A stretch of 64,000 bases of DNA from an uncultured Granulosicoccaceae bacterium. GTDB taxonomy: Bacteria > Pseudomonadota > Gammaproteobacteria > Granulosicoccales > Granulosicoccaceae. Under the pieces are notes generated by a model. The model was given only the letters and a program-made list of their open reading frames with translations, made no database searches and was not told where the DNA came from. Positions 45,718 through 54,991 of this stretch are shown here, in pieces (the first letter of the stretch is position 1; every line of letters begins with the position of its first letter). The stretch covers positions 81,215-145,214 of the forward strand of contig CALHCI010000009.1 in assembly GCA_937931165.1 (NCBI GenBank), written 5' to 3'. Position numbers and translations under genes: made by a program.

Positions 45718-48700
45718 ATGCCAGTCCGGACGTTCACAAAAATAAATTTTTGGCTCCTGTTGCCTTGCCTGCTTGCATTGTTGATGCTGGAAACAGTGGC
45801 CGCGGTACCTGCGCTGCCAGGCACCACAATTCAAAATCGTGCAACACTTACCTATGAAGACGCCGCGACCGGTGAAATCATCGAGGTTGTCAGTAACGTT
45901 GCCACGGTATCTGTTGGTGAGTACTTCAGTTTTCTGTTGCTTAGTGAGCATCACGAAAATATAGAACCCGGTGCGGACCATTCATTTTCGCATCAGCTCA
46001 GCAATGTAGGGAATGTCCCTGATACCTATTCATTTAACAGCGAAGTAACTGACGATGATTCAGCTTTTGACATACTATCGGTTCGTCATGATGTAAATGG
46101 CAACGGGGTTGCTGATGCGAGTGAACCCTTAATCAGTAATCCTTTGACACTTGCACCTGGCGAAAGTGTCGATGTGGTTGTCGTTGTTGCTGTGCCCAGA
46201 CGTGCAGCCCCCGGTACCTCGCAAACATTTATGCTAACGGTAACCGGTGAACGTGGTCATGAACACAGTGTTTCCAACACCGTAACGGTTGAGACCGGTG
46301 CAAAGTTCTCTTTGGTTAAATCCGCAGGCCCTGCGTGTCATGTGGCGTTATTCCCCGGGGACACTGTTTCACACGAAATTGAAGTCACCAATAACGGAAG
46401 CCTGCCGGTAACCGGTCAGCCGCTTCTGCTGGACACCGTAAAAGTTTCCGGTGTTGTGGTTCGGCAGGACATTCCCGGGCTCATGCGTTTTGAGCGTTTC
46501 AGTGAAACGGTTTATGAATCCGGTGCTGTGCCGGTTGTCAGGCATGCCGGTGTAGCTGACAACTCGTGGACTTCGGTAGAGGATTGGGATGGAGCTGCGC
46601 AGATTGTCAGTGCAGGGCTCTTGTATAAGTCCGGGATGTTTGGCCCTGACTCGCACGATGTATTTACGATAGTCACAACCGTTTCAGGATTGGATAGTGA
46701 CATTTCAATGGTGTCGAGCTCTGCTATGGTTGATACCGATGGCAATAGAAGCGCAGACTTCGAGAGTAACAGTACCTGCCATATGTATTCAGTACCGGGT
46801 GCTGCCCATCAGGCGCAACTTGACTTCATTGAGCCTTCGCCAGCGGTGAGAAATCGCGGAGACATAGCAGACTTTAATACCGACGCTGACTTTGTTCCGG
46901 CTGTGTTGTATGCGCTTGCAGGGGAAGCGGATACCGGGTACAGAACCGAGCGCGACGGATTCTATCTTGAACTCGAGCTTTCTGACAATCTTGAGAACTC
47001 CAGCAACATACAGTACGACCGCAGTGGCAACCGCTACATTGAAACGCTGGTCGAGTCCCGTCTAACCGGTGATCAGGTCACCGTTTTATTGTTAGAAACC
47101 AGTACCAGCGGATTGTTTCGTAGTGTCTCTCCGGTCAAGTTGTCCAGCCACCAGCGCTCTAATGGGGGTTATTGTCCATCGCAACCCGATGTTGCTACAT
47201 CACTTGTGCCGTTGTTTAACGATCCGGCGCAATCCTGTGTGCTTGCCAGTGGCAGCGATGACGAATTACTTGCCAGTTACCTGGATAACGGCCTTGGCTT
47301 TGCGATTGCAGAAGCTGCACTGGTTAACCCGCAAGCGATGGTATTTAATGCGCAAACCGGACTGCCGGTGTCAGGTGCTACCGTTTCTATTCTGTTCTCT
47401 GCGACTGACGAACCGGTTATCGATTCTGTGTCGGGTCTGCCTTATGAGTTTGTGACCGGTGCGGATGGCATGTATGTCATGCCACGGCTTGAGCCGTACA
47501 ACAGTTACTATATCCATGTAGAACCACCACTTTCTCATTCATTTCCAAGTGTGGTGCCGTCTGCCGAGTTGCCGCTATTTAATGTCACAGATGCCTCTTA
47601 CGGTGTTGCCGGACTTCAGGGTGAGGCAGGTGACGGTAGCTTTGTGATTGAGGGTGCGTTGTTTGGACGTCCACCGGATATTCCACTCGACTCAAGTATC
47701 ACTGATGCATTGCTCGTTGTTGAAAAACAGGCAATGTTGTCTGAAGTGGATGTTGGTCAAACCGTCAGTTATTCAATTTCTGTAAAGAACCGCGATGAGC
47801 GCGAGCTTACATCAGTCACTTTGCATGACCGTCCCCCTTACGGGTTTCGTTATGTGCCGGTTTCTGCATCAATTGCCGGGCAGGTGATTGCTGATCCGGT
47901 GATTAGTGCAACGGGTGAATTGCAGTTTGACCTCGGGTCACTGGATGCAGGTCAGGTTGTTGCTGTTTCCTACGCTCTGCGCACAACAGCGGCTGCAATC
48001 GATAGTGATGGTATTAACGAGGCGTTTGCAGAAGCAGTAACTGCCGACAACTCTCAGGTAGTTTCACCACCTTCGCGCGCCAGAGTCACGCTAAACCGTC
48101 AGGGTGTGTTGTCTGACCGTGCAGCATTGTTTGGCAAAATATTCATTGATCAAAATTGCGATGGAATCCAGAACCACCGGGAGTGGCCGGTCGGTGGCGT
48201 CCGTGTTTATCTGCAGGATGGCACGTTCGCTATTTCAGACGCTGACGGTTTATATAGTCTGTACGGGCTAAAGTCCGGCAGTCATGTATTGAAGGTTGAT
48301 AATTTCACGCTGCCTGTCGGGCTTAAACTAAAGCCACTCGATTCTAACCAGGCCGCTGATCCGAATACTCGATTTATTGATCTGATGGGTGGTGATTTTC
48401 ATCGCGCTGACTTTGCCGCGAATTGTCCCGGTGATAATGTCGAACAATTGTTTGCGGAGATAAAAGCACGCAATGAAGCCATCAACGGGAGCTGGTTGCT
48501 CAAAGAAGTTGAACAGTTTCGTGCTGGTGAGGAGTCGCCGAAGGCAGACCCGCAAAACCGTGTGCAGTCTCTTGATGGTGATATTTCCAGCGGCGTGCTG
48601 CACGGACCCGTTTATGAAGAAGACGGATCAGTCAGTGATACAGTTTCACCGGCGCTAATACAACAGGTTATCGCCACACAAGCACCCCGGGAAGAAGCGT

Positions 48701-51700
48701 TGCCTGATCCTAAAGCGCTGGTTGCCGGTATCACGCAGCAACAGGCTAAAGCGGGCACCTGGATTTGGCCTGCCGATGATCTGAGTGTACGCGGTAGATT
48801 TATGGCAGTGGTGCGTGATGGCATAGAGCCCGTGCTTTATGTCAATGATAAGCCGGTGGCGGCCAGTCAGATCGGTGAACGCCTGGCCAACAGACGTGAA
48901 AAAGCACAAATCATTGCATGGTATGGCGTAGAGCTTGATGCCGGTGAAAACACGGTTGAAGTGAAAGGAATCGGTCCGTTTGGCAACGAGAGGGTGCTGG
49001 CCACCGGTGTGTTCAAGAAGCCTTCATCGGGTGCCAGTATCAAGCTTACGACTGAATCTGACACGATCGCTGCTGACGGTGGTCGATCAACCTTGCCGGT
49101 CAGAATACGGGTGCTTGATGAGCACGGTTATCCGGCACTCGGCGTGTACTTCGTTACCCTGGAAAGTAGCGACGGTAGCTGGCTTGAAGCGGACATTCAA
49201 GAGTCGGAACCGGGCCGGCAGGTTCGTGTCAATAACGGTGAGCGCGTCGTGCACTACACAAGTTCGGGGCAAACCGGAGAAGTGAAACTTCGTGCGGCTA
49301 CCGGTAAATTTTCGGATGAAGTCACCATCCAGCAGGTGACTGAAATAAGGCCATTGATTGCAGCCGGATTGCTCGAGGCGGGCGTGCGCGGATCTGTCGG
49401 CAGTTACGGAGATTTTAAACCGACGATGGCATTGCCTCCCTTCGACAACCATACGCGGGTGCACGCCCGTGCAGCGCTGTTTGCCAAAGGTCGGGTGAAA
49501 GACAGATTTAATCTGACGTTAAGTTATGACTCTGAAAAAACCAGTGAAGAGCAGCTGTTAAGAGATATCAATCCCAGTCAGCATTATCCGGTTCATGGTG
49601 ATGCCTCGGTGCGTGGCTTTGATGCGCAGAGCCGCAGTAAGCTCTATGTGAAAATAGAAGAAAATAAAAACAGTCTGATGTGGGGGGACTTTTTAACTGA
49701 TCCTGACTCAGACAATGAAGACCTGGCACGCTCCCGTCGGACACTCACCGGATTCAACAGTGTGATCGACCATGAGGTTGGGCGATTCAGGCTCTTTGCA
49801 TCGAGACAGGAAGACAGCAGACTCAATGAAGAGGTGCGCGGTAATGGAAGCGCCATGTTGTACCGCCTGCAGTCCTTTCCTATTGTGCCTAACAGTGAAG
49901 TCGTTGAGCTGGTCACCCGCTCCAGAGAGAATTCCGGGCTTGTGATCGCACGAACCCGTCTCAGTCGCTTTGGTGACTATACCATTGACCCTGTATACGG
50001 GCATGTCAGCTTCTCAAGTGTTATCCCTACGGTAGATGATCAGCAAAACCCGGTGTTTATCCAGTTTGCCTACGATGTGGAAGCCAATGGAGCTGACTAC
50101 TGGGTTACCGGCATGCGTTTCGACCGAACGATTAACGATAATCTGAAGTTTGGCGTCAGCCATACCCGTGATGACGACAGTCAGAACGGTGTTACACGCA
50201 GTGGTGCGTATGCGACTTACAAATCTGGTAACAAGACCAGGATTGATGTCAGTGTCGCTAATAGCAATTCTATTAACGGCGACAATGGCAAAGCGAGTCG
50301 TTTTTCTGTTGATCATCGCTGGTCAGCAAACGCTCGCACTACGTTTACCTATGCCAGAGCGCAACCGGGCTTCACTAATAGTGGGGCGGCGGTTGCATCC
50401 GGTCGGGTAGAGGCCAGACTGAGCCATCGTCATGCGCTGAAAAAAGACACTTCGGTTGTCGTTGATGCGCTCAAGAGCGACTCACTGATTAGCGGTGAAG
50501 GGCGGCAGACCATTGGTGCACAGATTGAAAGTCGACTGCGGCAGTGGTTGGTGCGAGCAGGGCTAAGACAGGTTACGCAGGAAGAGTTTTCACGTAGTGA
50601 GGATTTTGTTACCGCTGTTCTCGGGGTAAACCGGCAATTCACCATTGGTGATAAATCCGGTCAGTTCAGTGCCGAGGTTGAACAGGATACGGGCAGAGCC
50701 AGTCGTCGACGCGTAAAGCTCGGCGGTAAGGTTCAGGTGCATGAGAATGCCCGTGTATATTCGAACTATGAGTTGTCGAATAGTTTGCTTGCGCTCAGTG
50801 GAGTGAGTAACCGTCAAAAGACCGAGTTGTTAACCATCGGTGTCGAGAGTGATGTTCTGCCGTCAACCCGACTGTATTCCGAGTATCGGATGCGAGGGGC
50901 GTTTGACAGTCGCGACTACGAGACAGCCAGTGGTATTCGCGCCGACTATGAGATCGAGCCCGACTTACGTGTCTCTCCGAGTCTGGAAATTGTTAAAAGC
51001 AGAGAAATTAATGATTCAGTTGCCGCGTCTGTCGGCATTGTTGATACGCGCAATCCGAATAGCCGTCGTCTGTTGAGGCTGGAAACCCGGCAATCAGATG
51101 TCTCTGACTATGTGGGCCTGCGTGCGAGTTATGCGGCGCGTATTAATCAGGACTGGACGGGTGTTCTAACAGAGAACCTGAGTAAGCAGGAAAATGTTGC
51201 CGGTGAAGATTCGTTGCGTCATTCGTTTGTTGCCGGGTTTTCAAAGCGACCGAAATTAAACAATCGGCATCATTCATTGTGGATGTACAACTGGAAAGAA
51301 GAGAAGGGCGTTAGTCCAGGGGTCAGGCGCAGTGTGCACTTGTTATCAACTCACCAGAATCTGCGCCTTGATAGTGGTGCGGTGTTATCTGGCAGGGTAG
51401 GTGGTAAGCATTTGAAGACCCGCTTTTCAAATACCGAAAGCGCTGAATTTACAGTGCTGGCAGACGTGAGATTGAATTTTGATTTTAATCGAAGACTGAA
51501 TGTTGATTTGCGCGGCGGAATGCTCGCGACCGACGGCATGTCAGAAACGCGCTACTCGGCCGGAGCCGGACTCTACTATGTGATTAATAAAAATGCCCGA
51601 ATCGGGTTTGGCTACAACATCGGTGGATTCAGAGATGAAGATCTCGACACTGAAGAATATCACGCTCGCGGCTGGCACTTTGGGCTGCAATACAAATTTG

Positions 51701-51729
51701 ATGAGGACTTTCTCAAATGGCTCGAGTAA
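45718..51729 (+). CDS. Giant outer-membrane protein: DUF11/SdrD-B/Ig repeats plus C-terminal beta-barrel
   Basis: A 2003-residue protein. Signal peptide 1-33; N-terminal module (PGTTIQNRATLTYEDAA, LSNVGNVPDTYSF, Ca-loop DVNGNGVADASEPL at about 124-137) shared with its neighbours. A region at about 660-790 is DUF11-like (VDVGQTVSYSISVKNRD). A SdrD-B-like domain follows at about 803-865 (GKIFIDQNCDGIQNHREWPV), then an invasin-like Ig segment (about 1107-1205). About 1213-2003 is a beta-barrel-type region of alternating strands with GDYTIDPVYGHVSFSS and charged turns. ATG 45718 follows a TGA in its own frame; the better ribosome site points to ATG 45705 in another frame. It overlaps the next gene by 13 bp. 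Confidence 0.9.
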   Translation: MPVRTFTKINFWLLLPCLLALLMLETVAAVPALPGTTIQNRATLTYEDAATGEIIEVVSNVATVSVGEYFSFLLLSEHHENIEPGADHSFSHQLSNVGNVPDTYSFNSEVTDDDSAFDILSVRHDVNGNGVADASEPLISNPLTLAPGESVDVVVVVAVPRRAAPGTSQTFMLTVTGERGHEHSVSNTVTVETGAKFSLVKSAGPACHVALFPGDTVSHEIEVTNNGSLPVTGQPLLLDTVKVSGVVVRQDIPGLMRFERFSETVYESGAVPVVRHAGVADNSWTSVEDWDGAAQIVSAGLLYKSGMFGPDSHDVFTIVTTVSGLDSDISMVSSSAMVDTDGNRSADFESNSTCHMYSVPGAAHQAQLDFIEPSPAVRNRGDIADFNTDADFVPAVLYALAGEADTGYRTERDGFYLELELSDNLENSSNIQYDRSGNRYIETLVESRLTGDQVTVLLLETSTSGLFRSVSPVKLSSHQRSNGGYCPSQPDVATSLVPLFNDPAQSCVLASGSDDELLASYLDNGLGFAIAEAALVNPQAMVFNAQTGLPVSGATVSILFSATDEPVIDSVSGLPYEFVTGADGMYVMPRLEPYNSYYIHVEPPLSHSFPSVVPSAELPLFNVTDASYGVAGLQGEAGDGSFVIEGALFGRPPDIPLDSSITDALLVVEKQAMLSEVDVGQTVSYSISVKNRDERELTSVTLHDRPPYGFRYVPVSASIAGQVIADPVISATGELQFDLGSLDAGQVVAVSYALRTTAAAIDSDGINEAFAEAVTADNSQVVSPPSRARVTLNRQGVLSDRAALFGKIFIDQNCDGIQNHREWPVGGVRVYLQDGTFAISDADGLYSLYGLKSGSHVLKVDNFTLPVGLKLKPLDSNQAADPNTRFIDLMGGDFHRADFAANCPGDNVEQLFAEIKARNEAINGSWLLKEVEQFRAGEESPKADPQNRVQSLDGDISSGVLHGPVYEEDGSVSDTVSPALIQQVIATQAPREEALPDPKALVAGITQQQAKAGTWIWPADDLSVRGRFMAVVRDGIEPVLYVNDKPVAASQIGERLANRREKAQIIAWYGVELDAGENTVEVKGIGPFGNERVLATGVFKKPSSGASIKLTTESDTIAADGGRSTLPVRIRVLDEHGYPALGVYFVTLESSDGSWLEADIQESEPGRQVRVNNGERVVHYTSSGQTGEVKLRAATGKFSDEVTIQQVTEIRPLIAAGLLEAGVRGSVGSYGDFKPTMALPPFDNHTRVHARAALFAKGRVKDRFNLTLSYDSEKTSEEQLLRDINPSQHYPVHGDASVRGFDAQSRSKLYVKIEENKNSLMWGDFLTDPDSDNEDLARSRRTLTGFNSVIDHEVGRFRLFASRQEDSRLNEEVRGNGSAMLYRLQSFPIVPNSEVVELVTRSRENSGLVIARTRLSRFGDYTIDPVYGHVSFSSVIPTVDDQQNPVFIQFAYDVEANGADYWVTGMRFDRTINDNLKFGVSHTRDDDSQNGVTRSGAYATYKSGNKTRIDVSVANSNSINGDNGKASRFSVDHRWSANARTTFTYARAQPGFTNSGAAVASGRVEARLSHRHALKKDTSVVVDALKSDSLISGEGRQTIGAQIESRLRQWLVRAGLRQVTQEEFSRSEDFVTAVLGVNRQFTIGDKSGQFSAEVEQDTGRASRRRVKLGGKVQVHENARVYSNYELSNSLLALSGVSNRQKTELLTIGVESDVLPSTRLYSEYRMRGAFDSRDYETASGIRADYEIEPDLRVSPSLEIVKSREINDSVAASVGIVDTRNPNSRRLLRLETRQSDVSDYVGLRASYAARINQDWTGVLTENLSKQENVAGEDSLRHSFVAGFSKRPKLNNRHHSLWMYNWKEEKGVSPGVRRSVHLLSTHQNLRLDSGAVLSGRVGGKHLKTRFSNTESAEFTVLADVRLNFDFNRRLNVDLRGGMLATDGMSETRYSAGAGLYYVINKNARIGFGYNIGGFRDEDLDTEEYHARGWHFGLQYKFDEDFLKWLE

Positions 51730-52322
51730 ACAATCGACTCTGTTTGTTGTTGCCATGGATCGCGTTGCTTGGTGCGTGCGCAAGTAATGAAGTGCTTTTT
51801 GCCGAATACGATGAGCAATTTTGTGCTGTTGATGATTCTGCGGGCGTGCCTGTTGTCATCGAAAAATTCGTTGAGAAGGAAGTGTTCAGAGACAGACCGG
51901 TAATCAAAGAAATTTTGGCTGTTGGCAAACAGTTACCCTGGGAACCCGCTGTGTACTTTGATAGTGATGCGGTCAACCTGAATGAAGCGTCTGTTCAAAC
52001 ACTTTCAAATAACGTAGCCTTTTTGAAAAAATTCCCGCACTACCGGATATCGATTCGCGGGTTCACGGACCGACATGCGTCACTGGAATACAATCGTCAG
52101 TTGTCCGAACAGCGAACTACAGAGGTCGTGGACTATCTTGAGCGTGCCGGCATTGACAGTAAGCGACTTACTTTGCATGCGCACGGTGAGTCTATTGCGC
52201 TTGATGAATCGATCTCTCCGGTGGCAGATGAAATCAGTCGCCGTGTAGAGATGATTCTGCTCGACTCATTTGGTCGGCCAGCGGTCACTTTTCAGCAAGC
52301 TGCAGGTCAGGGCGGGCAATAG
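51717..52322 (+). CDS. OmpA-family peptidoglycan-binding lipoprotein
   Basis: A 201-residue lipoprotein. The signal peptide ends in the lipobox LLGAC (Cys 21), followed by AS rather than Asp at +2, so outer-membrane sorting is expected. Residues about 85-185 are an OmpA C-terminal domain with GFTDRHASLEYNRQLSEQR and SRRVEMILL, the peptidoglycan-binding type. It overlaps the 3' end of the 2003-residue barrel gene by 13 bp, so the two are translationally coupled and probably form a unit that anchors the barrel to the cell wall. Confidence 0.92.
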   Translation: MARVNNRLCLLLPWIALLGACASNEVLFAEYDEQFCAVDDSAGVPVVIEKFVEKEVFRDRPVIKEILAVGKQLPWEPAVYFDSDAVNLNEASVQTLSNNVAFLKKFPHYRISIRGFTDRHASLEYNRQLSEQRTTEVVDYLERAGIDSKRLTLHAHGESIALDESISPVADEISRRVEMILLDSFGRPAVTFQQAAGQGGQ

Positions 52323-52323
52323 T

Positions 52324-54990
52324 ATGCCGGGCAGCTTAACAATGCGTTGTATGGCAATGTTCATGCGGGTAGTTATCGCACCGATGACGCTGTTTGCCTT
52401 ACTTTATATCTGCGGCTCCGGGTTGGCTATTGCTGCAACACCTGCCGGTACAGTGATCAAGAATCAGGCAAGTGCCTCATACCGGGATGGCGATGGCGTA
52501 CTGCATGTGGCGACATCGAATATTGTTGAAACACTTATTCAGCAAGTGGCAGCGTTGCAACTTGCGCAGGATCAAACCAGGCCGGTGGTCGCGGGTAAAC
52601 AGGTATTTTTTTCTCATACCATAACCAATACCGGTAATGGTGTGGATAGTTACACGCTTGATGTGGTTAACGGTGGCGCTGCGGATGATTTCGATCTCGG
52701 TAGTCTTACCATTTACCCTGATGCCAATCAGGACGGTCAGCCCGATGTGTATGTGCCAGTGTTGGTGACACCTTCACTGGCTATGCAGCAGTCATGGAAT
52801 TTTGTGATTGCAGGCCTTGTGTCTCCTGGAACTCCGGCAGGCAATGTGGCCAATGTACAGATTTCAGCAACCAGTCAGTACAACAGCACTATCTCAGCGG
52901 CTAATACCGATAGCGTGACGGTGACGGATGGTGCGGTTATCGAAGTAGATAAAACGATCAGTGCCACGTCGGGCGCATCTCCTGACGGCCCGTTAACTAT
53001 ATCGCTAGGTTATCGGAATGTCGGAACGCAGAGTGCGCAGAGTGTTGTGCTGCTTGACGCATTGCCAGCCGGCATGCAGTACGTCGCCAGTTCCGGGCGT
53101 TGGAACGAGACCGGCTCGCTGGTGCTTACAGATAGTGGCAGCGCTGACATGCAGGGTGGCGCAGAGTCGATAATCTATTGCGCCTATCACACCACCTGCG
53201 GAGGTGTGCCGGAAGCCAATAGTGACCCTGATAACGATGCTACCAATCAAGTGACTGCCATCGTTTCAGAAGTGCCGGCGGGCAGTTCCGGTGTATTAAC
53301 CTTTGATGTGATGATAGCCTCCGGGCTGGATGCATCGGTATTGCTCAATACCGGTGAGTTTGAATATACCTCTAATGCGGTGCTCAGCAATCGTTATGTC
53401 ACCAACACAGTGTCATTTAACGTACTGCACCAGCCTGCTGTGGTAGTGAACGGTTCGGAATCTGATTCCACAGATGGTGTCAACGAACCATTGGTAGTTC
53501 CGGTCATTGCACAGGGGTCACAGGTTGTATTTAAAAATACAGTCTGGAATACCGGTAACGGATCAGATACTTTTGATCTTGACTTGCAACGGGTAACCGC
53601 GTCATTTCCAGCGGGTAGTATTTACCGGCTGCTGCAGTCAGATGCCATGACTCCACTGCTTGACAGCAACGGTAACGGTCTGCCAGACACCGGTCCATTA
53701 GCCGCTGGCGCAAGCTACGTTTACCACTTGCAGGTTACACCACCGACAGCGACGATAGGTGATAATGGTGGAACCGGATACGAGATTGGTGTTGTTGCCT
53801 ATTCGACGGCTGAAAGTTCAGTCAGCAACCCGATCAATAATCAATTACTGGACATTAGTACTGCCAGTCTTGACATGACCAATGTTGCTGCACTTGGCGA
53901 TAGCGAAGCGCTGGGTGAAGGTGCTGGTCCGGAGTCAAGCCCTGTGTCAACCGCTACCGTTGCACCGGGTGCAGAGACGGTTATCGGTTTGTATGTAAAC
54001 AACAACGGTCAGACGCCGGTTAGTGCGGATCTTTCTGTTACCACGCATGCAGATTATTCTTCAATTGAACTGCCTGATAACTGGGTGGTGGAATTTCGCA
54101 TTGCCGGTGATGACAGCAACACAACAAGTACCGGTGTGATCAACCCGGGTGAACATGTGCTGGTCAATGCCACGGTGCGGGTCCCTGTTGACGCTGAAAT
54201 TGGTGATGTCAGTCTGTACTTTCGCGCAAGTTCTGATGTCACAGGTGCGATGGATGTGAAGCACGATCAGGTAACCGTCACTGCGCTCGAAGCGCTGTTG
54301 CTGGAGCTTGATCAAAATGGTCAGACCGGCCCGGGTGGTTCTTACGTTTACAACCACATGTTAAGCAATATTGGTAACGTCACCATTGCGGACGTTCAGC
54401 TTGATGTAGTAAACGACGTTGATGGCTGGACGTCAATCATCTACGAAGACACCAATGACAACGGGCAGCTTGACGCCTCTGATCAGGCGATCAGCTCAGT
54501 AGCAAGCTTAACTGCCGGGCAGATACAGCGATTGTTTGTCAAAGTATTCGCCCCCGCGGCAGCCCTTGCCACCAATGTAAACCAGACGCAATTGACTGCA
54601 ACCTGGAGTGGTGGCAGCGAGGTGGTGACTGATTCGACCACCGTTGCTGAGATTGAAATCAGCATTCTAAAAGAGCAGGCGCCTGACTATGGTTGTACCG
54701 GCACGTTAGATGGTGCCTATGGTGTGGCAGGATTTGCGGTTGAGCCTGGCAACAATTGCGTCAGTTATCGATTAACGGCGACCAATGCGGGGCAGGGTAC
54801 CGCCTTTAATGTTGATGTTGCAGATGCGACGCCGGCTTTTACTGAATACTTTGGCGCAGCGGCCTGTTCACATACAAGCTGCACTGTTATTGAGCCGCCG
54901 GCTGGGGGGCAGGGCAATGTGGTGGCTTCAATTCCGTCGCTCGATGCCGGTGATATTGTGACGCTCAGTTTCAGTGTACGGGTTGAATAA
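52324..54990 (+). CDS. Large exported DUF11-repeat protein (889 aa), paralogue of the 981-aa protein
   Basis: ATG 52324 follows the lipoprotein stop by 1 bp and has AGGGCGGG upstream; the frame's earlier start at 52270 would overlap the lipoprotein. Signal peptide 1-37, N-terminal module (TPAGTVIKNQASASYRDGDG; HTITNTGNGVDSYTL; Ca-loop DANQDGQPDVYVPV at about 132-145). Central regions align with the 981-residue protein (PDNWVVEFRIAG versus AGWIVEYFLADG). C-terminal module about 778-889 with Cys residues, ADATPAFTEYF and the end FSVRVE. Function unknown; predicted surface exposed. Confidence 0.9.
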   Translation: MPGSLTMRCMAMFMRVVIAPMTLFALLYICGSGLAIAATPAGTVIKNQASASYRDGDGVLHVATSNIVETLIQQVAALQLAQDQTRPVVAGKQVFFSHTITNTGNGVDSYTLDVVNGGAADDFDLGSLTIYPDANQDGQPDVYVPVLVTPSLAMQQSWNFVIAGLVSPGTPAGNVANVQISATSQYNSTISAANTDSVTVTDGAVIEVDKTISATSGASPDGPLTISLGYRNVGTQSAQSVVLLDALPAGMQYVASSGRWNETGSLVLTDSGSADMQGGAESIIYCAYHTTCGGVPEANSDPDNDATNQVTAIVSEVPAGSSGVLTFDVMIASGLDASVLLNTGEFEYTSNAVLSNRYVTNTVSFNVLHQPAVVVNGSESDSTDGVNEPLVVPVIAQGSQVVFKNTVWNTGNGSDTFDLDLQRVTASFPAGSIYRLLQSDAMTPLLDSNGNGLPDTGPLAAGASYVYHLQVTPPTATIGDNGGTGYEIGVVAYSTAESSVSNPINNQLLDISTASLDMTNVAALGDSEALGEGAGPESSPVSTATVAPGAETVIGLYVNNNGQTPVSADLSVTTHADYSSIELPDNWVVEFRIAGDDSNTTSTGVINPGEHVLVNATVRVPVDAEIGDVSLYFRASSDVTGAMDVKHDQVTVTALEALLLELDQNGQTGPGGSYVYNHMLSNIGNVTIADVQLDVVNDVDGWTSIIYEDTNDNGQLDASDQAISSVASLTAGQIQRLFVKVFAPAAALATNVNQTQLTATWSGGSEVVTDSTTVAEIEISILKEQAPDYGCTGTLDGAYGVAGFAVEPGNNCVSYRLTATNAGQGTAFNVDVADATPAFTEYFGAAACSHTSCTVIEPPAGGQGNVVASIPSLDAGDIVTLSFSVRVE

Positions 54991-54991
54991 A

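Noticed and set aside
45220..45981. 253-codon antisense frame across the end of the 981-aa and the start of the 2003-aa gene
   Set aside because: It lies opposite two strongly supported coding frames, has biased composition (Arg, Ser, Cys rich) and no domain or ribosome site.
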